From assembly GCA_022701365.1 (NCBI GenBank), contig JAKUHH010000290.1:62001-126000 (forward strand): a stretch of DNA of 64,000 bases, written 5' to 3'. Positions 55,802 through 64,000 of the stretch are shown here, piece by piece. The stretch is from Mycocentrospora acerina (lineage: Eukaryota; Ascomycota; Dothideomycetes; Pleosporales). The stretch's first letter is position 1, and each line of letters opens with the position of its first letter. The position numbers were made by a program, and so were the translations under genes. The notes under the pieces were generated by a model. The model had not been told where the DNA came from, did no database searches, and worked only from the letters and a program-made list of their open reading frames with translations.

Positions 55802-57001
55802 ATGCCTGGGCTTAACCAATTTATCCCGTCGCCAGACGCGCGAGAACTCCTCCCGCCACTACTAGCTTGCCTGTCAACAGCAAATGCGTCGAAACAAACC
55901 CCTCCTGGCCTGCTTCCTCTCCTATCACCCATCCTCCGCCAGCGAGTACAGCTTCTCTCCTCAGACGAGTGGCTCTCCTTGCTATGTTGGGACAAAGAAG
56001 CCGGCTCAAGACTACCACAAGTCATTGAGAAGATACGTGTCGAGCCACACCCTTCTTCGGGCGAGATCGAAGTGGAAGAGCCAGACCAGACGCTGTACCG
56101 ACGATCAGATCCTGAGACGTTGCACACAAGACTGGTCTTGGGCGAGTTTGGCCTCATACCAACATATTTGTGGTGCACAGGCGGCGAAGGTGGCAGTCGG
56201 TGGTTACTGGCAGAACTACGAGGCGCTACAGATGCTGACGACGGCACCGAATGGTTCACCAGCATGGGCGAGGCAAACGAGGCGGGCTTCCGGCGCAAGT
56301 CAATCAAGAACAACAGCGTCGCGGCCCAGCGCGAAGTGGCCCAGCCAGAGCCTGTGCAAGAAGACGAGGGCGATGACGATGCATACTGGGCTGCATACGA
56401 CCAAACGCCAGCGCAAACACCGCATCTCAAGCGCTCTCCCGCGCCACAAGCTGCTAGCCGAACGCAAGTTGGTCCAACGCAGTCAGAGCTTGAATATTTT
56501 GCGCGATACGCCCAAGAGGTGCAGCCTGCACTCGATGCTCACGACCCAGACGAGGAAGCCATCGCACCCAACGAGTCCACACTAACTGGAAACACACTAA
56601 CATACTCCCGCGAGCCAAAGTTCGAGCCGCTCGAAACGTCAAACCTGGGACCAAACGGCTACGACTCGTCCATGCCCCCATCCTTTGCCAACCACAGCTC
56701 AAACGTGAATGAGCCGCGTGGGGAGGACAAAGCAGAACACATTGAGTCCATTGAAGAGAGCCGTTTCGCTGCGCTGAATCACCCCCGCCCTTCCTCCTCC
56801 GCCTCTTCCAACTCGATTGAGAGATTGGAGCGCGAGGCGCGGAACACCAGTCAGGCTGAGCTTGCCATCAAGCAGCACATCAGCACCGACATCAAGAGCT
56901 TGTTCCGACTGGCAAAAGCATCGGGCATCGATAGGGAGGAGTTTGAGAGAATCATCAGGAGGGAGTTGGACGTTTTGCCGCTGTTGGAAAACGAGCAGTG
57001 A
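55802..57001 (+). CDS. Conserved-looking fungal protein of unknown function
   Basis: An intronless 399-residue frame whose ATG follows CGACC. The first 140 residues are ordered, with LLPPLLACLSTAN, WLSLLCWDKEAGSRLP and LYRRSDPETLHTRLVLGEFGLIPTYLWC. The middle is acidic and disordered, including DDDAYWAAYDQTPAQTP. The last 80 residues are helical (AELAIKQHISTDIKSLFRLAKASGIDREEFERII). This order of an N-terminal fold, a DDxYW motif and a C-terminal helix pair looks like a conserved fungal family, but I cannot name it. No signal peptide or membrane span. Confidence 0.7.
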   Translation: MPGLNQFIPSPDARELLPPLLACLSTANASKQTPPGLLPLLSPILRQRVQLLSSDEWLSLLCWDKEAGSRLPQVIEKIRVEPHPSSGEIEVEEPDQTLYRRSDPETLHTRLVLGEFGLIPTYLWCTGGEGGSRWLLAELRGATDADDGTEWFTSMGEANEAGFRRKSIKNNSVAAQREVAQPEPVQEDEGDDDAYWAAYDQTPAQTPHLKRSPAPQAASRTQVGPTQSELEYFARYAQEVQPALDAHDPDEEAIAPNESTLTGNTLTYSREPKFEPLETSNLGPNGYDSSMPPSFANHSSNVNEPRGEDKAEHIESIEESRFAALNHPRPSSSASSNSIERLEREARNTSQAELAIKQHISTDIKSLFRLAKASGIDREEFERIIRRELDVLPLLENEQ

Positions 57002-57358
57002 GCTTGATGCACTACTGGCCTGAAAGATTGGTGTTCTTCTCTTCAGCATCTGCGCAGGGCGTTTGTTATAGAATGGGGTTCTTTGTTTTCTTATATAGCA
57101 TAGCTAACCACTGGGTCAATTCATTCGTGTTTCTCTGGAAGAGCTACAGTTCACTGCATATGCCAACCTTGTTTTACAGGTGCAATGCCATCATGGAGAC
57201 AGGTGTTGCATAGCCAGCTTCTCTCCCGTCCGCATGTTGGCTCCATGATTGCAAAATTGCCAGTGTGGACGCCAAAAACACCGTTATCCCTCAACTCCGA
57301 GCGCCGTCTTCTGGCTTTTCTTTTCTTGCGTGCACCACATCTTGTCCTGCTTCATGCT
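57002..57358. other. Convergent 3' region
   Basis: 3' ends of the unknown gene (+) and SPC2 (-) meet here. No gene is seen. Confidence 0.5.
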
Positions 57359-58158
57359 CTAAGCCTTCCTTCTCCGCCCACCTGCAGTGGTCGCTGCACC
57401 GCTCGCCTTCAACTGCTCCAAGATCTCCATGGCATTCGTAGCATTGTTGATGTCAAACGACTGGTCAACGCCGCTCCCCCGCCCAATCTCCTCAATCACA
57501 TTGTTTGGGTCCGCCGCACCAATGACTGGGACCTCGCTCGCAAGCCATTGCTGGAACGGCTTTGCAATAAAGTAGCCGTCTGCGGTGAACCAGCGCGTCA
57601 TGGGAGCGCGAATGTGAATCTTCTGCTGCGGGTTCGACGCGTACGGGGCGGGTGTGAAGACAACGTCGCACTCGTAGATGGGGATGTGCTTTTTTGTCGA
57701 CGAGGAGATTCTGACCTGTCGCCTTGTTAGCTCCTGGCTTTCCCTGTGCATGCGCGGGACTGGCGATGCAGAGTGTCAACGCACCTTCCCTGTCTTGCTC
57801 TCGCCCTCGTACACTACACCGCTCTCGACAAACCACAGCCAGAAGGTGAATGCGCCATTTAGCAGAAAGTAGGCAGCGACGGCAGGCGCAGTGTAGGGCT
57901 TGGAGGCCTCCCAGCCAAATTTCCAGTCAAAGTAGAAGAGCGCGCCGGCGATGATGACGGCAGAGTAGCCGAGGGCTAGCCGGACATCGGTTTGTGTGTG
58001 GATCTGCTTGAACTTGAGGGAGTGAAGGTAGTTGGGGAGAGCGTCATCGGTCGTGTTCTTGAGATCTGGGGGGTGTGAGTATAAGATGCAGGTGCTTGAT
58101 GGCGCCGTGTTGGCGTACCGGGAAGGGAATGGACTGCGATTTTCTGGGTCGCGGACAT
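57359..58158 (-). CDS. SPC2: Signal peptidase complex subunit 2 (SPC25)
   Basis: Three exons on the minus strand, 58119-58158, 57785-58065 and 57359-57715, give 225 residues. Introns are 53 nt (GTACGC...CCCAG) and 69 nt (GTGCGT...GCTAAC...GACAG). The first exon is only 40 nt, encoding MSATQKIAVHSLP. The family pattern is clear: a short cytosolic start with NYLHSLKFKQIHTQTDVRLA, two close membrane helices (ALGYSAVIIAGALFYFDWKF and PAVAAYFLLNGAFTFWLWFV), then a cytosolic domain with STKKHIPIYECDVVF and FTADGYFIAKPFQQWLAS. SPC2 bridges signal peptidase to the Sec61 channel. The tail ends GGRRRKA. The start lies 260 bases from that of EMC3 on the other strand. Confidence 0.93.
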
Positions 58159-58418
58159 GTTCAAAGGCAGGCAGTCGGGAAGACGCTTTGTGAGAAGAGA
58201 AGATTGTGGCAGCGGAGCGCGGGAGCTCAAGACGTGGATGTTGTGGAGAGGTGTTCACAACTTGGGAGCGCACGACGGCGAGGCTCGACATCCCTGTCGC
58301 TCGCGAATCCCGCCGCGTGGGAGCTTCCACCATCAAGCATCAGGCATCGTGCATCACGACCTCTGCTCCACCACCCCTCCCCCTCGACAACGCGCGCATC
58401 TCGCTTGACGCCGGCAAG
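58159..58418. promoter_or_regulatory. Shared bidirectional promoter, SPC2/EMC3
   Basis: Only 260 bp separate the two divergent start codons, so both promoters must lie here or overlap. It is C-rich on the + strand just before EMC3. No TATA box is evident. Confidence 0.6.
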
Positions 58419-59584
58419 ATGGGACAGCCCATAGTACAGACGATCCACAGGGATCCTGCGCTGTTGTGCGTAGACGCAGCCCGGCGGATGAAGAGACGTA
58501 ACGCTAACAGCGCCGCAGTTGGTGGATTTTGCTCCCCATCACAGTGGTCATGGTATGTTGCACCGCGCGCATTTTTGTCTATATCTTTCTAATGGGGGCT
58601 GCAGGTTCTCACGGGCATCCTCCGCCACTACGCCATGACGCTCCTCCAAACCACGCCCAAAAAGCAAGACCTCCCCAAGATTCGCCAACAGCGCTCCCTG
58701 GTGCGAGGCGTCAACCTCCGCAACAACGCCAACGTGCTCTCCCCCGCTTCTTTCCAGGCCCGCAAAGCATACATGGTGCAGGCGTACAAGGACGGGACGT
58801 TCCTGGCCGATCCAGAGGGGAGGGGCAAGCCCAGGCCTAACCCCATGAGCGACCCGGCGGCCATGGAGGGCATGATGGGCATGATGAAGGGCAACATGGC
58901 TATGATGATTCCGCAGACGCTCATCATGGGTTGGATCAATGCATTCTTCTCGGGCTTTGTGATTAGTAAGTGCGCTGTTCCTATCAAGCATGGAAGTGAC
59001 GACCCTGCCACTCTCGTGGAACACTGGACATGAGAGAGACATATGTGGAGCTCGTCGAGTCAATTGAAAGAAGTCAATCGAGTCAATTGAGTCATCCCTC
59101 GCTTCCACCTGTTGGGACCGCCGCCATCTCGGCATCTTCGGAGCTGTAATTTGACTTTCTCGCTAACCGCTGTTACCCACAGTGAAGCTACCATTCCCAT
59201 TGACGCCACAGTTCAAATCAATGCTGCAATCTGGAGTAGGAACCCATGACCTCGACGTCAGATGGGTGTCCAGCTTGTCCTGGTACTTTCTTACATTGTT
59301 CGGGTTACAGCCCGTTTACAACTTCATCCTGGGAAGCAACAACGGTAAGTGCTGTCTACAATCACACGACTGGGACTGGGAGGTTGTACTGACAGTCTCG
59401 ACTTCTAGCTGCAAACCAGGTTACTCAACAGATGGCTATGACCAACCCAGGCGCCGGTATCATGGGCCCGGAACAAGATCCCGACAAGTTGTTTCTGAGT
59501 GAAGCCGAGAACTTGGAGGTTCTAGATCATCAATGGATCCTCGAAGGGATCGAGGATCGTTTGATCGCCAAGTTCGCGTCATGA
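58419..59584 (+). CDS. EMC3: ER membrane protein complex subunit 3
   Basis: Five exons, 58419-58465, 58519-58552, 58605-58965, 59183-59344 and 59409-59584, give 259 residues. Exon 2 is only 34 nt. Using donor GTGCGT at 58466 rebuilds the first helix, ALFWWILLPITVVM-VLTGILRHYA. Conserved text follows: LRGVNLRNNANVLSPASF, a Met-rich segment (AMEGMMGMMKGNMAMM), the second helix with PQTLIMGWINAFFSGFVI, and MKLPFPLTPQFKSMLQ. The third helix is LSWYFLTLFGLQPVYNFIL. EMC3 is the Oxa1/YidC-like insertase core of the EMC, which inserts tail-anchored and multi-pass proteins into the ER. Length matches the family. It shares a promoter region with SPC2. Confidence 0.96.
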
Positions 59585-61343
59585 AGACGAACGCGTGGAT
59601 GCGTTGATGACTTAAAATACCCCACCCAAGTATAGAGGGTTGGCGCATCTTCGTGTCCGTACAGTGGGGAGGAGCACAGGCACCTTTCATGCTATACGAC
59701 CGTTCACGCAGGGGTCTCCTATTGCATGGACAACTGAAAGAGATGCTATCTCACGGCAGTCCTCCTGCCCGGTCTCATGGTAGCCATGGCAGGGGCTTGA
59801 TCGGATTCGCATAGATAGGATGACAGCACATGTCAAGCAATCAGCATTTTCCTAATTGAGACTGTCGTGACTTGCCAGGATAAGTGATCGTCCAGCAGAA
59901 AGCGGAGCAGAGCCGCCGAATAATGTGGCCGCTCTTGTCGTCGAATCGCGACCCTCTGAACATCCTCAGCTCAAACGCAGGGACGGACCGAGCAAAAATG
60001 TGGAGGCTCGAGCTGTAGTTGTAGTTGTACAATCGTCAGAGCACTGACAGTCCTCCTCTGCCACCGAGAGTCCCCCGCCAATCTTCATTGAATGCGGGAC
60101 GTGCCGCCCCCCAAGCTCTCGATTAGGCATGGCGACACAGCTGGTCGGTCATCGGTTGCCGGATAGGTGCGGTGGGTAGAGGGAAGTGAGCGTGTGGCCC
60201 ATGGAGAGACTCAGACACGATTTCGTCACCATCTACGTGATTGCGCTATCATCGTCGACTAGGTACATGTCACTCGAGGAAAAAAGTCCGAAGTACCCAT
60301 CTCTGCAGGCAAACAAATGCACCGCTATGACTCCATCGCGATCGATGCCTAATTTAAGCGTTTGAGGGGAACACGCCCCGTCTGGCGTTCTCTCATGCAG
60401 CAACCCCCAAATCACGTCGAATGACGGCTAGCCACTGCCACATGCGCGTGGACCCTTTGTGCACAACTGCGTCCTTCTCTTAATCGGGACCTGGGCTGTG
60501 CGGTCAGCACACCTCCAGCGCAGCCTCAGGCTCCAAATGCAAGAAGGGTGGTACGGGTATGCGAAGGTCACGAGTTCTGAAGGCAGCGGCCTCACAATCA
60601 CAATTGGGGCTTGGAAGGTATAGGCGCATGGGCCGGTTTTCGACCCATCACATCGTTCGCACATCCTTCACGTCGCTTATTCACTGCTTTTGGCCCCCAG
60701 ATGAGACAGCCCAAAAACCAAGGAATGGCGCTTTGGCTTTCACGTCTGCCTCCTTAGTTCCTGCGCACCATGCGGCCCTGTAGACGAGGTCCCAGCAGCT
60801 AGCAGACATGCGTCGCGATATGGTAGTGACCCGACGTCTCCGTCGTGTAATTGCTTCTTCATCTGGGGCTGGGTCTCGTTCACCAATGTCCTATCCGCTC
60901 CCGCGCCGAGAGTTAGACGCCCACTGGTGGCTGATTGACTGTTCCTTTCTTGGGCAGCATGGCCCACCGGTGAGTGTGAACATCAGGGATGCTTCCCTGC
61001 TAGTGTAGCTGCGTGTTCATTGGCGGGTTCGATGCGGCTCTGCTACGAGTATCAATCATAAAGCACTGTCAGGTTGGAGAGGGGGCGATGGGGTGTGGAC
61101 ATCAAACTTGAAGGCAGTGCAAACCAACAACCGGCCTCCACACTGTTTCTACTTGGATCCTGCCCTTACACTCGATGCTCCGCCCCATTTGATCTACTAC
61201 TATAATATTTATCACCAACTGTGGCATATAAATCTACGACTGCGGCTACTTTAGATTTATCTCGAGGTTAGCCAACTTGCCTCGATGCCTACATCGATTC
61301 ACTAATCGCGCCTCACAGCATTCGTCCAACGTCACCATCAGCC
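59585..61343. other. Intergenic before C2H2 gene C
   Basis: No gene is supported in 1.76 kb. A TATA-like CATATAAATC lies near 61225, about 120 bases before the start codon, and could serve the gene at 61344. Other frames are shadows. Confidence 0.45.
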
Positions 61344-62897
61344 ATGGCCTCTCATCAGTTCCGAGATCTACCGCAGATTCCCCAATGCATGGACGACTCT
61401 TCTTACAATGGCTGGAGTTACAGCTACACGCCAGAATTCAAGCAATACACAGTTCAATATAGTCAGAATGAAGACATGTATTTCGACAACTTTGACGATG
61501 GAAGAGTGAGCATGCAGCCGATGCAACGATTCATGGTTGAGCAATCTCCCCTCACTCCTGGCCTGCTTCACGCGAACATTCCATTGCAAACTCAGTTCGA
61601 AATGCAATACGAGCAGCAATGGTCCCCAATGTACCCTCAACGTTACACATCTCCGGACCGAACGTCTGCTTCCGGAAACTCGAGCTATGCTACCCAGAAC
61701 GAAGTTTGCTCGCCACCACAGCTATATCACATCTCCTCTTGTGGCAGCCCGGAAAACTTTGCACTATCGTCATTGTCATACCCCACGGCGGAACACATGT
61801 TTGAAAGAGTATCCCTATCAAAACCTGCCCTGCCTAGCGGTAGTATCAGCTTGCGCGAGCTCGAATACGAACCCATTGAGCCTGAGATGATGTTTGAGAA
61901 AGTAAACAATGTGGATGTGAAGCAGGAGGTCGCATACAAACAAGAGAACTGTTCCATAGACATGGACATCTCTCTGGACAGCACTGCAGAATATGCTGAT
62001 TCCGGCATTGGCAGCTCCGTACGAGACGCTGAGGAGGTCCAACTCATCGAATTTCCCGAAGACCCTTCTTCGGATTCGGACTACAGTCCTTCTTCCATTC
62101 GGACAAGCAAGCGCAGACGATGTTCGTCCTCGAGCGGTAGTTTAGGCCGAGGCCAGAAGCGGCGCATTCATGGGGTAAAGGAGTCTGCTATTTCGCGTTC
62201 TCCAAATTCAAAAAAGCCAGGCAGGAAGCCTCGCAAAGCCTCAAACGCAACGAAATCCAACACTGAAGCCCACGGGTGCACAGGCGAGCGCCGCTCCTTC
62301 CCATGCACACTCGCAATGTATGGCTGCACATCGACATTCTCCTCAAAGAATGAATGGGGTCGTCACCTCCGCACTCAACACGTCAAACTGGGATACTGGC
62401 GCTGCACCTTCTGCCCGCCGACTACCGACGTAAACGACCCGGAGGCTCTCTATTACAACGACTTCAATCGCAAGGACCTATTTACACAGCACCTCCGTCG
62501 CATGCATGCCGCACCCATGGGCTCCTCTCGCAATGCAAGGGACTTTCCTGTCACGGAGGAGAATCTGCATGAGCATCAAAAGCAGTGCTATCTACAATTG
62601 AGAATCGCGCCACAGCAGTCAAGCTGCCTTTTCTGCGAAAAAACATTTACAGGGCCTTCATCATGGGAAGAACGCATTGATCATGTTGGACGGCATCTTG
62701 AGAAAGACCGTAGGAGCGGTGGAAACATGGCTGACGTTACTGCGTGGAACAAGGACACCGAGCTTGAGCAATATCTTTGTGCAGAGGGTCTCATTATGCA
62801 AGAGCAGGGTCAGTTGACTATTGGGGATGGGAAGCCAAGACGGCGATCTTCCAGCAGCAGCAGCAGCAGCATTGACATGGAGTCCGACGAAGAGTGA
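61344..62897 (+). CDS. C2H2 zinc-finger protein C
   Basis: An intronless 517-residue frame with ATG in CAGCC context (MASHQFRDLPQIP). The first 240 residues are Gln/Tyr/Ser-rich and disordered. A basic patch with nuclear-import character follows (SKRRRCSSSS, GQKRRIHG, KKPGRKPRKAS). Fingers run at about 316-460: CTLAMYGCTSTFSSKNEWGRH, then CTFCPPTTD...FTQHLRRMH, then CLFCEKTFTGPSSWEERIDH with HLEKDRR after it. It ends with a Ser run and an acidic tail (SSSIDMESDEE). The W-ERxxH...H-EKD part closely resembles protein A and the W-x-RH element is also in B. Probably a DNA-binding regulator; target unknown. It differs from A and B in having no introns. Confidence 0.8.
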   Translation: MASHQFRDLPQIPQCMDDSSYNGWSYSYTPEFKQYTVQYSQNEDMYFDNFDDGRVSMQPMQRFMVEQSPLTPGLLHANIPLQTQFEMQYEQQWSPMYPQRYTSPDRTSASGNSSYATQNEVCSPPQLYHISSCGSPENFALSSLSYPTAEHMFERVSLSKPALPSGSISLRELEYEPIEPEMMFEKVNNVDVKQEVAYKQENCSIDMDISLDSTAEYADSGIGSSVRDAEEVQLIEFPEDPSSDSDYSPSSIRTSKRRRCSSSSGSLGRGQKRRIHGVKESAISRSPNSKKPGRKPRKASNATKSNTEAHGCTGERRSFPCTLAMYGCTSTFSSKNEWGRHLRTQHVKLGYWRCTFCPPTTDVNDPEALYYNDFNRKDLFTQHLRRMHAAPMGSSRNARDFPVTEENLHEHQKQCYLQLRIAPQQSSCLFCEKTFTGPSSWEERIDHVGRHLEKDRRSGGNMADVTAWNKDTELEQYLCAEGLIMQEQGQLTIGDGKPRRRSSSSSSSSIDMESDEE

Positions 62898-64000
62898 TGG
62901 TAGAACGCTGTTGCATACGATTCGTAAACGCGCACGGTTATGACATGTTATGAATTTCTTTATTCTTGATACCCTTATGGCGTTGGGATACGTAGCAAAT
63001 CCGCATTTGAATCATGAAGCATATTCAAAAAAACTACATGAAGCGTTTCCTATGCAGAGTTTGATACTCAACTTCCTCCAGAGTAACATGTTGATTGTAG
63101 CATAGCACAGCATAGCATAGCATAGCATCCATGCTCAACACCATCTGTACCTTCGAAACAAACATGTCACTCGGTCTTCTCAAACACCATGCCCTGCACA
63201 GCCCTTCAGCCACATCATTTACTGCACCTCCCGCAATCCCAGCCCCCACCAGGATAACAGAGTTTACAAAAGAATGCGCGACATCAACTCTGCACCTGCA
63301 CCGCCTCAACAGGCAGAATCGCATATCGCAACCGTACCGTCGGAGAAGGACGGAGGGACAAGGTGGGTCCCTCCAACTCCCGGAACTCAACATGATTGAT
63401 GTGACGCGGTCAGAATACGTTAGTTTATCATCATCAAGCGAAGTGGCCTAAACAGGTACTACTGGGATTCAGGTGGTCCTTCAGATACCCTCCCCCTGCT
63501 TAGCCCGGAGTTCGTGTTGTGATGCGCACAACTGCCGTCCCTACTTGCTTGCTTGCTTGCTTGCCCCCCACACTGCACTAGGTACCACTACCACTACCAC
63601 CACGCATCATTCTCCGCCCCCGCCCCCCAAAAATTCTCCTCGCCCCGATACTCCACCATGTCATTGCCGATAAACAAACCCAACTCAACATGTCCGTTTC
63701 CAGCGTGAGGCTTACACCTATAAGTGAGGCTTGGGAGTGCATGCCACGCGCATTCCTTCCTGCATGGTCCTCCGGGATGGTGCGGGATGTGCAGGACCAT
63801 GCGCTAGAACGGGGGGGCAGATTGGTGGTCTTTGCGCTGTGGGACGGTGCTCGCAGGGGTTGTGCTGTCAGGGGTGGGAGGTGTGTGGGGAGGGCAAACA
63901 TTTGCCTTGTTGTGCTTGGTGTGGGGAGGGAGCTGCCTCGCGAGACGAGGTGGGGCGGTGGGTGGTAATGGTGGCTGATGGCTTGACGGTTTTGGCGCTG
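62898..64000. other. 3' flank and window edge
   Basis: No gene is supported. The stretch holds an (AGCAT)n repeat at about 63100-63127, a short (CTTG)n run at 63544-63562 and a (CCACTA)n run near 63585-63600. The G-rich end of the window may be a promoter of an off-window gene. Confidence 0.45.
63100..63127. repeat. (AGCAT)n microsatellite
   Basis: About five imperfect AGCAT/AGCAC pentamers lie 3' of C2H2 gene C. Confidence 0.75.

Noticed and set aside
55429..56430. 333-codon antisense frame over the gene at 55802
   Set aside because: No domain. It crosses the promoter and start of a better-supported sense gene.
1..64000. CRISPR arrays, transposase or reverse-transcriptase genes, rRNA
   Set aside because: None seen. 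Tandem repeats here are microsatellites without spacers, and no transposon protein motif was found in any frame I read.

Overview
The window is nuclear DNA of a filamentous ascomycete (Pezizomycotina). A Dothideomycete, perhaps Pleosporales, is my inference. The genes have short introns of about 45-140 nt with GTAAGT-type donors, CTAAC-type branch points and YAG acceptors. Fungal family markers include Nop12, HapB/NF-YA, Sla1, STT3, SPC2, EMC3, a Zn2Cys6 regulator, a Dal5-type permease, a GH18 chitinase and a cytochrome P450. Gene models were spliced by eye and splice positions are given so they can be tested. No database or composition program was run, so family names rest on motifs and remembered family features.

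Layout. Left flank, 1-19 kb: NOP12 (+), a tRNA-Lys(CTT) (-), a long leader region and HapB (+), a Dal5-like MFS permease (+), a five-exon SLA1 (+), a 1.4-kb patch of unrelated microsatellites, and a small CYSTM-like protein (+). An acidic protein of unknown function (-) lies at 19.3-20.9 kb.

Middle, about 21-40 kb: an AT-rich, gene-poor island. It holds an atypical SDR lacking a visible start exon (+), an NmrA-like SDR (-), a frame-disrupted gene (-), a Zn2Cys6 transcription factor (+), a six-cysteine small secreted protein (-), a secreted GH18 chitinase (+), three adjacent candidate or decayed small secreted-protein loci (-), and an intronless P450 (+). This looks like an accessory, effector-type compartment with signs of RIP-like decay. 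It is the most interesting part of the window.

Right flank, 40-64 kb: a zinc-ribbon/RS-rich protein (-), STT3 of the oligosaccharyltransferase (-), two large C2H2 proteins (-), an unknown conserved-looking protein (+), the divergent pair SPC2 (-) / EMC3 (+), and a third C2H2 protein (+). STT3, SPC2 and EMC3 all act on proteins entering the ER (glycosylation, signal-peptide removal, membrane insertion). The three C2H2 proteins share an unusual finger layout and look like paralogues.
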